Below, one piece after another: positions 48,180 through 55,881 of a stretch of 64,000 nt of DNA (the first letter of the stretch is position 1; each line of letters starts with the position of its first letter). The translations under genes and the position numbers were made by a program. Below the pieces are notes generated by a model. The model did no database searches. It was not told the DNA's origin and was given only the letters and a program-made list of their open reading frames with translations. Origin of the DNA: Aerococcus loyolae (GTDB lineage: Bacteria; Bacillota; Bacilli; Lactobacillales; Aerococcaceae); the NCBI RefSeq assembly GCF_002871915.2, contig NZ_CP126958.1:682001-746000 (forward strand). Reading direction: 5' to 3'.

Positions 48180-48911
48180 ATGAATAAGATCGAAACTTTA
48201 AAAAATATGATTTATGAAAGTGATCGGATCGTCTTCTTTGGAGGAGCAGGAGTATCCACAGCAAGTGGCATTCCTGATTTTCGTTCTGCGGATGGTTTAT
48301 TTATGCAAGATTCTGGATATCAGGTCAGTGCAGAAGAAATTATTTCACATTCTTTCTTTGAGAAATATCCCCAAATATTCTTTGACTATTACTTTGATCA
48401 TTTAGTTTATCCAGATGCTAAACCCAATGCCTGTCACCGCTATTTAGCTGATTTAGAAGCTAAGGGGAAAGAAGTTGCCATTGTCACTCAAAATATCGAT
48501 GGTCTTCATCAAGAGGCGGGAAGTCAAAAAGTCTATGAATTACATGGCAATGTCTGGGATAATTACTGTCTAAAATGTAAACGACACTATCGGACAGAAG
48601 ACTTAGAAAAAGATGAGCAAGGGATCCCACGATGCAGCTTTGACCAGGCCATCGTACGCCCTAATGTCGTTCTTTACGAAGAGGCACTCGATCAAAAAGA
48701 GATATTAGGGGCGGTTAGAGCCATTGAGCAAGCGGACTTGATGATCGTTGCTGGGACTTCTTTAAGAGTCTATCCTGCCGCTGGTTTAATTGATTATTTT
48801 AATGGCTCTTATTTAGCAGTCATTAATAAAACAAAGATTCAAGTGGATAGAAAAGATACGCTGGTCTTTGAGGATTCCTTAACTAATGTCTTTAAGGCTT
48901 TAGATATTTAA
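48180..48911 (+). CDS. cobB: Sir2-family NAD-dependent protein deacylase
   Basis: A 243-residue sirtuin. NAD-binding motifs GGAGVSTASGIPDFRS (21-36) and TQNIDGLH (103-110) and the catalytic H122 in ELHGN are intact. The zinc module is unusual: the first pair C130/C133 (YCLKC) is present, but the second pair is reduced to C152 only (IPRCSFDQAIVRP), where CxxC is expected. It has no Ala-Tyr-Arg sirtuin-5 signature that I can see. It is a single gene; AGGAGGGC precedes the ATG. Confidence 0.93.
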   Translation: MNKIETLKNMIYESDRIVFFGGAGVSTASGIPDFRSADGLFMQDSGYQVSAEEIISHSFFEKYPQIFFDYYFDHLVYPDAKPNACHRYLADLEAKGKEVAIVTQNIDGLHQEAGSQKVYELHGNVWDNYCLKCKRHYRTEDLEKDEQGIPRCSFDQAIVRPNVVLYEEALDQKEILGAVRAIEQADLMIVAGTSLRVYPAAGLIDYFNGSYLAVINKTKIQVDRKDTLVFEDSLTNVFKALDI

Positions 48912-49040
48912 GAATGTTATTTCAAAAAGGTTTCTATTTTTATGGTATTGGATATTTGCTTAGAAAAGTGAGTATTTTCTTTTTGGGGCGTTTATGATAG
49001 TCTATGAACCATAGAATCTTTAAGAGAGGTTAGGTGAGTT

Positions 49041-49445
49041 ATGCTAATTCCATACATTTCAAATTATGAGAAAGTAGTTATGGGTTTGTTATCTTATCTA
49101 GATGCCTATAAGTCTATGGATGACTTGATGGCAGAAATGAAGCGTATAAAAACAGGTAAGCGTCAACTTTACTTATGGCGTGATGAAGAAACCGATAATA
49201 TTGTCGGTATTATTGGTTTTGACCAAGATGAGGAAAAAGAATTACTATTAGTACGATATAGCTCAGTTAATCCTTCTTTCGACCAAAATGAGATTACCTA
49301 TGCCATGCTGACTGCTTTAACCCAGGAATTTCCTATGTATACCATTAGCGGCTCACTAGCTATGTCTGATATCTTAAAAGGATGGGCCTTACATGAGCAA
49401 CGTACCATGCCACATATCATTCATCACGATGGGGAAGGTTTATGA
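49041..49445 (+). CDS. ribT: RibT-like GNAT-fold protein
   Basis: A 134-residue protein resembling RibT of the B. subtilis riboflavin operon, a GNAT-fold protein of uncertain activity. Family features are the start MLIPYISNYEKVVMGLLSYL, WRDEETDNIVGIIGFD and VRYSSVNPSF. Its stop overlaps the scpA ATG by 4 nt (ATGA). The order ribT-scpA-scpB-rluB matches the Bacillus neighbourhood, but the riboflavin synthesis genes that precede ribT there are absent here. Confidence 0.82.
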   Translation: MLIPYISNYEKVVMGLLSYLDAYKSMDDLMAEMKRIKTGKRQLYLWRDEETDNIVGIIGFDQDEEKELLLVRYSSVNPSFDQNEITYAMLTALTQEFPMYTISGSLAMSDILKGWALHEQRTMPHIIHHDGEGL

Positions 49446-50212
49446 ATAAAACTAAGCAAGAAAACACTGAAACTTCTAATGATGAATTACACATCGATCT
49501 AGCGGCTTTTGAGGGGCCGCTAGATTTGCTTTTGCACTTAATTAAGCAGATGGAAGTTGATATTTTTGATATTCCCATTGTTGATATCACCAACCAATAT
49601 CTAGAAACGATTCACCGCCACCAAAAAAGGGACTTGGAACTAGCTAGTGACTATTTGATTATGGCGGCCAGTTTAATTGAAATTAAGACTAAATTACTCT
49701 TACCCAAAAAAGCCATGGAAAAAGAAGAGGAAGACGATCCACGTGCCGATTTAGTCCAACAATTACTAACTTATAAGCAATATAAGGCTGTCTCAGCTAT
49801 CTTAGAAGAAAAACAAGCTGACCGGTCTTTGAGTTACTCTAAAGAGGCCAGTGACCTCTCTGATTTACAAGCCGTTGTGCCTTTGCCTGAAAACGAAGTA
49901 AGCAGTGAAGACCTCTTATCGGCCTTAAAAAAAATGTTTTTACGCTTGAAGCAAGAACAACCACTTGAAAGAACTGTAAAAGGGGAAACTTTTACTATTG
50001 ATGAGGCGATTACGAGTATCGAAGAAGCCTTGGACCAAGAGCCAGACCACTTGTCCTTTTTTTCTTTGCTGAGTTCGAATCAACCCAATAAAGAAAAAGT
50101 TGTGACTTATTTTCTGGCTTTGTTACAATTAGTTAAACAAGGAAAATTACTTATCCAGCAAGATCAGATTGCTGCAGATATAAGCATACAAAAGAAGGAT
50201 GATGGGGATTGA
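49442..50212 (+). CDS. scpA: Segregation and condensation protein A
   Basis: A 256-residue kleisin that bridges SMC heads with ScpB. The N-terminal signature FEGPLDLLLHLIKQMEVDI and YLIMAASLIEIKTKLLLP are diagnostic, and the C-terminal winged helix is present. It overlaps ribT by 4 nt and scpB by 4 nt, so it is translationally coupled to both. Confidence 0.96.
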   Translation: MNKTKQENTETSNDELHIDLAAFEGPLDLLLHLIKQMEVDIFDIPIVDITNQYLETIHRHQKRDLELASDYLIMAASLIEIKTKLLLPKKAMEKEEEDDPRADLVQQLLTYKQYKAVSAILEEKQADRSLSYSKEASDLSDLQAVVPLPENEVSSEDLLSALKKMFLRLKQEQPLERTVKGETFTIDEAITSIEEALDQEPDHLSFFSLLSSNQPNKEKVVTYFLALLQLVKQGKLLIQQDQIAADISIQKKDDGD

Positions 50213-50769
50213 CCATTGAGGGAGCTTGCGAAAGTTTGTTATTTGTTGCTGGTGAGGAAGGCCTTAGCCTAGAGGAACTAGCTAATCTTTTAGATCTTTC
50301 TAAAGAAAAGGTCCAGTATCGTTTGTGGAACTTAGACAAGAAATTAAAAACTGATAGCCAGCGGGGGCTTGAATTAGTATGCCTAGGAGGTCGCTATCAA
50401 TTACTGACCCAAAAGACCTATGCTGACTTGATCCAAAAATATGCCGTCAGTCCTTTTGCTTTGAAGCTGTCCCAACAAGCCTTGGAAACCTTGGCAGTGA
50501 TTGCCTACCAAGGCCCAATTACCCGATTAGAAATTGATGAAATCAGGGGGGTTCAATCGCAAGCCATGATCAAACGGCTCTTATTGCATGATTTGATTGA
50601 AGAAGCAGGGCGAAAAGAGGGACCTGGACGTCCGATTCTTTACCAAGTAACTAATTATTTTTATCAATATTTTGGATTGAATTCAATAGCCGACCTCCCT
50701 GACATATCATCCCTTTTACCTGAAGAAGAGGAAGATAAGGGCTTATTTGATGAAGAAGGAGATAAATAA
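50209..50769 (+). CDS. scpB: Segregation and condensation protein B
   Basis: A 186-residue ScpB with two winged-helix domains. The family signature LSQQALETLAVIAYQGPITRLEIDEIRGV lies in the second (given here by its core LAVIAYQGPITR). The start is TTG at 50209, overlapping the scpA stop. The acidic tail (LLPEEEEDKG) is common. The stop overlaps the rluB ATG by one base (TAATG). Confidence 0.95.
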   Translation: MTIEGACESLLFVAGEEGLSLEELANLLDLSKEKVQYRLWNLDKKLKTDSQRGLELVCLGGRYQLLTQKTYADLIQKYAVSPFALKLSQQALETLAVIAYQGPITRLEIDEIRGVQSQAMIKRLLLHDLIEEAGRKEGPGRPILYQVTNYFYQYFGLNSIADLPDISSLLPEEEEDKGLFDEEGDK

Positions 50770-51491
50770 TGGAAAGATTACAAAAGGTTATTGCCCATGC
50801 TGGTGTGGCTTCTAGACGTGATGCTGAAAAATTAATCCTTGCAGGTCGGGTGCAGGTCAATGGCCAGGTGGTTACTGAACTCGGCACGAAGGTGACAAAG
50901 AAAGACCTCGTTGAAGTTGACCAGGTGCCTATATATAAAGAAGAACCTGTTTACTACTTATTCAATAAGCCGGATGGGGTCATTTCTTCTGTTGCTGATG
51001 ACAAAGGGAGAAAAGTAGTCGTTGATTATTTTAAAGAGATTCCCCAACGTATTTATCCTATCGGGCGTTTAGATTATCATACGACTGGAGTCTTACTTTT
51101 AACCAATGATGGGGAGTTTGCTAATTTATTAATGCATCCTCGTTACGAAATTGATAAGGTCTACGTGGCTAAGGTAAAGGGTTATCCTAGTCCCGATGCT
51201 CTTAAGCGCTTAGAAGAAGGTCTAGTGATAGACGGGCAGAAAACCGCTAAGGCTAGGGCAAGAATTCGGAAAAATAAGGCTGCTAAGGAAAATGCAACCG
51301 TTGAGTTGACAATTCATGAAGGACGTAATCGTCAAGTCCGTAAGATGCTTGAAGCAATTGGTCATCCCGTAAAACGTTTGAACCGCGAACGCTATGGCTT
51401 TTTAACGACTGAAGGTCTAGGAGTGGGTGAATATCGGCCATTATTAAAAGCTGAAGTTGAGCGTTTAAAACAATATGCCTTACAAAAATAA
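50769..51491 (+). CDS. rluB: Ribosomal large subunit pseudouridine synthase B
   Basis: A 240-residue pseudouridine synthase of the RsuA/RluB group that modifies 23S rRNA near position 2605. An N-terminal S4 domain (about 1-60; AHAGVASRRDAEKLI) is followed by the catalytic domain with D102 in GRLDYHTTG and GRNRQVRKM. AAGGAGA precedes the ATG within the scpB end. It is the last gene of the ribT-scpA-scpB unit. Confidence 0.95.
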   Translation: MERLQKVIAHAGVASRRDAEKLILAGRVQVNGQVVTELGTKVTKKDLVEVDQVPIYKEEPVYYLFNKPDGVISSVADDKGRKVVVDYFKEIPQRIYPIGRLDYHTTGVLLLTNDGEFANLLMHPRYEIDKVYVAKVKGYPSPDALKRLEEGLVIDGQKTAKARARIRKNKAAKENATVELTIHEGRNRQVRKMLEAIGHPVKRLNRERYGFLTTEGLGVGEYRPLLKAEVERLKQYALQK

Positions 51492-51496
51492 AACGC

Positions 51497-51525
51497 TTGC
51501 ATTTCTCCTATAATGGGGTTATATT
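51497..51525 (+). promoter_or_regulatory. Promoter of the FMN riboswitch-ribU transcript
   Basis: TTGCAT (51497-51502), 17 bp, TATATT (51520-51525). Confidence 0.7.
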
Positions 51526-51550
51526 TTATTTGTAAAATTAAATAAATGAA

Positions 51551-51661
51551 ATCTTCGGGGCAGGGTTAGATTCCCGATCGGCGGTGATAGTCCGCGAATC
51601 AGTGAGCTGATAGAACTAGTGAAATTCTAGTACCGACTGTAAAGTCAGAATGGGAGAAGAT
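51551..51661 (+). promoter_or_regulatory. FMN riboswitch (RFN element)
   Basis: The conserved RFN core is clear: GGGGCAGGGT, CCGATCGGCGGTGATAGTC, AGTCCGCGA, GTACCGACTG-TAAAGTCAG and GGGAGAAGAT. Outer stem P1 is ATCTTC (51551) with GAAGAT (51661). When FMN binds, transcription should stop at the terminator 51680-51719 before ribU. Confidence 0.96.
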
Positions 51662-51679
51662 AGTAAATACTTACTAATT

Positions 51680-51719
51680 AATTCTTTTCATTGAAGACTT
51701 GCGGTGAAAGGAATTTTTT
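51680..51719 (+). terminator. Riboswitch expression-platform terminator
   Basis: AATTCTTTTCA with TGAAAGGAATT (51680-51690 and 51705-51715), then T residues. Confidence 0.8.
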
Positions 51720-51773
51720 ATTTTAAAGAAATAACAATTAACCCTGACTGAGAAGAAGAAAGGGGAAATTGTT

Positions 51774-52364
51774 ATGAAAACAAGTACACGTCAGTTAATT
51801 GTTACCGCAGTGATGGGGGCTATTGCCTTTATCCTTATGATGTTTTCTTTTCCGATATTGCCTGCTATACCTTTCTTAAAGGTCGATTTTTCTGATGTAC
51901 CGATCCTATTCACCACCTTTTTGTTTGGTCCATGGAGTGGTGCAGGGGCTGCTTTTGTACGGAACTTTTTGCACTATATTCAAACAGGTGGCAATGCGGG
52001 TTACCCAATCGGAGATATGGCTTCTTTCATAGCCACTCTTTCTTATTGCTTGCCAATTTACTATATTTTACGTAATTATGATCTTCGTTTGAGCAAAGAA
52101 GTTGAAACGGCTAAGTACTATGTCAAAGTCTGCTTTGCTTTTGCAATTGGTAGCGTATTAATGACGTTTGTCCTTTCCTTGGCTAACTACTATGTCATTA
52201 CTCCTTTCTATATGGCCGTGATGAATTTTGAAATTCCTAATATGCAAGAATATATTCTTTATGGCATAGTACCCTTTAATTTACTCAAGGGTCTGATTAT
52301 TTCGGTAGCTAACTTTATTGTTCTATCGGCTGCCTTACCTGTAGCTAAGCGACGTTTAGTTTAG
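51774..52364 (+). CDS. ribU: Riboflavin ECF transporter S component RibU
   Basis: A 196-residue S component that binds riboflavin outside and needs the shared ECF ATPases and EcfT, not present in this window. About six hydrophobic helices are predicted. The family motif FLKVDFSDVPILF lies at about residues 34-46, with PWSGAGAAFVRNFLHY next. FMN riboswitch control supports the substrate. AAAGGGGA precedes the ATG. Confidence 0.95.
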   Translation: MKTSTRQLIVTAVMGAIAFILMMFSFPILPAIPFLKVDFSDVPILFTTFLFGPWSGAGAAFVRNFLHYIQTGGNAGYPIGDMASFIATLSYCLPIYYILRNYDLRLSKEVETAKYYVKVCFAFAIGSVLMTFVLSLANYYVITPFYMAVMNFEIPNMQEYILYGIVPFNLLKGLIISVANFIVLSAALPVAKRRLV

Positions 52365-52417
52365 TCCAGGGCTCTTATTATTAGCTAGATAAATCCCTTG
52401 CCATTGAAATAAAAAAG

Positions 52418-52473
52418 ACACCAGCTTAATGAGAAGCTAATACTTACTTGGCTCCTTAAGCTGGTGTTTTTAT
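52418..52473 (+). terminator. Terminator after ribU
   Basis: Perfect 12-bp stem ACACCAGCTTAA with TTAAGCTGGTGT (52418-52429 and 52456-52467), then a T run. It also sits just after the leftward mga fragment's stop at 52478. Confidence 0.85.
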
Positions 52474-52477
52474 TTGC

Positions 52478-53022
52478 TTATTTTTTGTGGAGAGGGCATT
52501 CTTCTTCCTGGTCTTGAGAAAATTTGAGTTGGTTAATCATTTGGTAAATCCAACCTAAATCTTCAGTAGTTAGATCATCTTTGATTGTATGGATAGTTAT
52601 GCCTTTAAGATTGAACAAGGGGTAGGTGGTTAATAAAATATCAATCCTTGAACTATCTAGGTCTTCCATAAAGTAAGTATCTATAATGGGGGTGACCTCA
52701 ATTAATGAGCCAAAAAACAGATGGAGTTTGCCACAGATTTCCTTAGTACTGTAAGAACGACTGGTATAAACCGCGATATTTAGGCGTTTATAGTCCTTGT
52801 AAAAATGATTGATAGTTAAGGGATAAAATGAATAGACATAAGAAAACATAATAGCCGTACGTTTGGCAATTAGCTCTTTACTGAAATAGGATTGAAAACT
52901 TTCTAGAATTGGCTGTAAACGGGCGTTAAAGCCAGGAAGAAAGAGTTCCCATTTTTCTTTTAGATTATCGATTTCTAAAGCAGTCAATTGCATCTTAGAG
53001 TAATTTTCATTTTCATTTAAAT
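52478..53022 (-). pseudogene. Mga-family regulator, C-terminal fragment (split by IS30)
   Basis: The C-terminal 181 residues of an Mga-type regulator, cut off from the N-terminal part at 54411-55447 by the IS30 element. The fragment reads LNENENYSKMQLTALEID onward and ends with a likely EIIB-like domain (RLNIAVYTSRSYSTKE, FGSLIEVTPI). The open frame continues rightward to 53116 only because IS sequence happens to be open in that frame. Removing the IS and one 13-bp flank joins the two parts in frame into a 522-residue protein, a normal Mga length. Confidence 0.88.
53010..53022 (+). repeat. 13-bp direct flank of the IS, left copy
   Basis: TTTTCATTTAAAT, identical to 54411-54423. It is the apparent target-site duplication. 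Confidence 0.85.
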
Positions 53023-53056
53023 GGTAAATTGTAAAATGAAGTGCATAGAGAAAAGG

Positions 53057-53085
53057 ACGACAAAAAACCAGTGATGCTCTATACT
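53057..53085 (+). promoter_or_regulatory. Candidate transposase promoter
   Basis: ACGACA (53057-53062), 17 bp, TATACT (53080-53085). Start near 53092, inside the loop of the fold-back described next. Confidence 0.5.
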
Positions 53086-53123
53086 TAAAAGCGTCTAAAC
53101 CCAAGTAAAGGAGCACTCACTGG
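53068..53123 (+). promoter_or_regulatory. Fold-back covering the transposase ribosome site
   Basis: CCAGTGATGCTC (53068-53079) can pair with GAGCACTCACTGG (53111-53123), which contains part of the AAAGGAG ribosome site. Only transcripts entering from outside include the left arm. Confidence 0.6.
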
Positions 53124-53125
53124 CT

Positions 53126-54196
53126 ATGAAACATTCTAACACGAAACCTAGATCATATACACACCTTTCTGCAGAAAAACGCGGAATTATCCAAGCAATG
53201 CACCAAGAAGGACATAAACAGAAAGAGATTGCTGACGCCGTTGGCGTCAATCAATGCACCATATCTCGTGAACTAAAACGTGGAAAAACACGTCAAATGA
53301 ACTATGATCATACCTACGTTGATGTCTATCTTGCAGAAACTGGCTCGCGTGTTTATAAAGATAATCGGTCAAATTCTAAAGCCAGAGGCGCTTTGTATGG
53401 AAAATCTAACTTCATTAAAGCCTTTGAGGAAGCCTTACTGACACCTAAAGAAGACCGTATTTTCAGTGTTGATACGTTTATTCATGATTACCGCAGAAAA
53501 CACCCTTTAGAAAGAGTTCCTTGCACCAAAACCATGTATAAATATATCAATCTTGGTTTATTAAATGTGAGGAATATTGATCTTCCTATGAAAACAAGGA
53601 TTCGTCCAAGAAAACAACCTAGTGAACCGCGTGGGACGAATAAAAAGGTATTTGGAAAAAGCATTGATCAGCGATGCCCAGACGTCCTTTCAAGAGAAGA
53701 ATTTGGTCACTGGGAGCTTGACCTCGTGATAGGAAAGAAGACTAAAGGAGAGCCATGTCTTATTACTCTAGTTGAACGGAAAACGCGAAAATTCCTCACC
53801 AAGAAGACTTGGAAGTGGGATGCAGATTCCATTGTAAAATCGGTTAAAAAGGTGATTCTTAAAGAGGGTCAAGCGTGTTTTAAAACCTTAACGACCGATA
53901 ACGGCAGTGAATTTTCTAAACTATCTCAGCTTGAGTATGCTCTGAAGGATTTGGAAGTCTTTTTCGCCCATGCCTATTCAGCTTGGGAAAAAGGCAGTAA
54001 TGAGAGACATAATCGCATGTTAAGAGAATTCTTGCCCAAAGGGACAAGCTTTAAAAAGCTGACATACCAGGAACTCGCACACTATACGAATACAATAAAT
54101 AATCGCTTTAGAAAGGTCTTAGATTATCAAACCCCTAACGACTGTTATAACCTAGAAGTTGCGAAACTTCAGGAAACGCTTAAAGAAGCAGGCTAA
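53126..54196 (+). CDS. IS30-family transposase
   Basis: A 356-residue DDE transposase. The N-terminal helix-turn-helix (about 13-55; HLSAEKRGIIQAMHQEG and GVNQCTISRELKRG) is the IS30 type. The catalytic triad is D199 (GHWELDLVIG), D258 (TTDNGSEF) and E293 (GSNERHNRMLREFLPKG), with IS30-typical spacing and surroundings. No frameshift is seen and the gene is full length. The ATG follows AAAGGAG by about 11 nt. Confidence 0.97.
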   Translation: MKHSNTKPRSYTHLSAEKRGIIQAMHQEGHKQKEIADAVGVNQCTISRELKRGKTRQMNYDHTYVDVYLAETGSRVYKDNRSNSKARGALYGKSNFIKAFEEALLTPKEDRIFSVDTFIHDYRRKHPLERVPCTKTMYKYINLGLLNVRNIDLPMKTRIRPRKQPSEPRGTNKKVFGKSIDQRCPDVLSREEFGHWELDLVIGKKTKGEPCLITLVERKTRKFLTKKTWKWDADSIVKSVKKVILKEGQACFKTLTTDNGSEFSKLSQLEYALKDLEVFFAHAYSAWEKGSNERHNRMLREFLPKGTSFKKLTYQELAHYTNTINNRFRKVLDYQTPNDCYNLEVAKLQETLKEAG

Positions 54197-54301
54197 AGTG
54201 CTTAACAAAGCATAGAGATTCAGTGTGGGCCAGTCAAGGTCCGCTTCGCTCTCCACCTTGACAGCCCCACCCTGAATCTCTAAATGATAATCAAGCACTT
54301 T
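54195..54301 (+). other. Nested hairpin at the 3' end of the IS
   Basis: Helices: 54195-54203 with 54293-54301 (9 bp), 54214-54223 with 54272-54281 (10 bp), 54225-54229 with 54266-54270 (5 bp) and 54235-54240 with 54255-54260 (6 bp). The second and third are perfect. There is no long T run after it. Confidence 0.75.
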
Positions 54302-54410
54302 AAGCTAGAGAAAAACGGGCCAAGAATTATTGACTTTATCAGCTTTTTAGTTATTTGGCATGACACTGGGATTTTTTAAAATAAATATGCACTTGATATT
54401 GCAATTTACC

Positions 54411-54423
54411 TTTTCATTTAAAT
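54411..54423 (+). repeat. 13-bp direct flank of the IS, right copy
   Basis: TTTTCATTTAAAT, identical to 53010-53022. Confidence 0.85.
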
Positions 54424-55447
54424 CGAGATTATTCTGACAGCAATTATAGAGTAATAAAAGCAATAAATCCTTCTTATCTTGGTCTAAAGGACTTAATCGC
54501 TGGCTGGTCGTTAGTTGATCCAATTCTTCAAAGAAGTTAGAAACGGCTTGAGAATGATCATTTGAAGAACGGATTTCTTCTTGTAAGGCTTGGATAGATA
54601 AGTAGGTGGTGTGTGGTGCTAGTCCGACTAAGAGTTGGCGGACGGCTTCAGAGTTGATGGACACTTTTAGACGATATTCGATATCAAAGATAGTAAATTG
54701 AGCTTTTGTGGCGGTTAAGGATTCTTGTAAGCTCGATAGGTCCCTAGGTAAGTAACTGTCTTGGACCAAGTTTTTATGCTTATAACGAATTAAATTGATG
54801 GCAAGAATAATGGGAAACATGGGGTGACTACTATAAAGTCCTAGGCTAGGAATGGAGTGTCTTAAGTAGAGGGAAATTTTGTTGATGTCCTGATGACTCA
54901 CCTCATTAAAAGGCCATTGGGTTAATTGGTAGCCAAATTCAAAAAAATCATAATAAAATTTCCTTACTTCACGTTCGGGGCCTTCAATATTAAAGGGGTT
55001 CATGGTGAGACTAAGACTTGGATAATAACTGGTAAAAAACTGATTAATGGAATCAATGATACGATAAAGAGTGGACCGACTAACAAATAACTTTTCGCAC
55101 ATATAAGAAATATAGTAGATTTTTTGACTGAAAATGGTCCGTATTAAAATGAAATAAATACTATTGCTAAAAAAGTAAGGATAAAACTCATTGATCTGAG
55201 GCGGGGTAGAAGCTACTAATTTGATGTATTTATATTTCATTTCAAACTGTAGTTTGTCAGGAAAAATTAGAATGAGCTGCTTTAAGTCAGAAATTATTGT
55301 CTGTGATGAACAATTAAAATGTGTTTTTAATTCTTTGATGGCCACCATTTCTTGGTCACTGGTAATGAGATATTTAATAATATTTAAGCGCCGCTGGTCT
55401 AATTTACCCAGTAGCTTGGCCATTGTTTGACCTGTTGATGTATCCAT
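54411..55447 (-). pseudogene. Mga-family regulator, N-terminal fragment (split by IS30)
   Basis: About 345 residues of an Mga-type transcription regulator. It has an N-terminal helix-turn-helix (about 17-60; RRLNIIKYLITSDQEM), a second Mga HTH (about 115-145; YMCEKLFVSRSTLYRIIDS) and the beginning of the PRD-like middle region. The frame runs into the IS and stops at 54347 after foreign residues. As the fragment keeps both DNA-binding domains but loses the C-terminal EIIB-like part, some residual DNA binding is possible. GAAGGGAG lies about 12 nt before the ATG. The targets are unknown. Confidence 0.9.
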
Positions 55448-55866
55448 GTTAAATATTACTCCCTTCTGTAAGAAAAATTAAAGACGACTTGGAATTTATC
55501 CAGTCGTCCTTTTTGTTTTTAATCTCAATCATGTTGATAGTAAATGTCTTTTTAAATAGTGGGCTTGCTTTTTAGAAAAACAGTTATGATACACATGCAG
55601 TCTTGATGCGTAAAAACAAATAGTCTTATTACATTAAAACATAAGAATTTGAATTTTAATATACAATCCTTGGGATAACTATGCCAAAAATTAAATAAAG
55701 GCTAAATTATTGAGACCGGACTTAGTAAAAATTATAAAGTATTATTGATCAGTAAAGGTGAGTTAAATAGATAAAAATTAATAGGCTTTATTTCATTTAG
55801 CATGTTGTCTGCTTCTTCTTTTTCCTTTTCCGAAGGTCTTCGCTATAATGAAAGTGAGATTAGATA
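55448..55866. other. 419-nt intergenic region
   Basis: It contains a hairpin at 55481-55509, AT-rich sequence and a TATAAT at 55845-55850 before the next gene. No ORF with a ribosome site is seen. It separates the divergent mga fragment and the ypbB-like gene. Confidence 0.6.
55481..55520. terminator. Hairpin with T run, possible terminator or attenuator
   Basis: AAGACGACT with AGTCGTCCTT (55481-55489 and 55502-55511), followed rightward by T residues. Read leftward it also ends in a T-rich run (TTTAATTTTT) and would lie in the mga 5' leader. Confidence 0.6.
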
Positions 55867-55881
55867 ATGAGGGGGGAAAAG

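Larger units (their letters stand above)
53023..54410 (+). mobile_element. IS30-family insertion sequence, complete
   Basis: A 1388-bp element with one transposase gene and imperfect terminal inverted repeats: left 53023-53044 and right 54389-54410, 22 bp each with 3 mismatches; the outer 9 bp are perfect (GGTAAATTG/CAATTTACC). It is flanked by a 13-bp direct repeat, larger than the 2-3 bp usual for the family. It interrupts an Mga-type gene in antisense orientation. The tail after the transposase folds into a large nested hairpin. Ends and gene appear intact, so it is probably recent and potentially active. Confidence 0.9.

Noticed and set aside
53023-53116. Upstream part of the leftward frame that continues into the mga C-terminal fragment
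   Set aside because: These codons are IS30 terminal sequence that is open by chance; the mga reading resumes only at the 13-bp flank.
54411-55447. The mga N-terminal fragment as a complete gene
   Set aside because: It ends in IS-derived residues and lacks the C-terminal half, which is found intact on the other side of the element.
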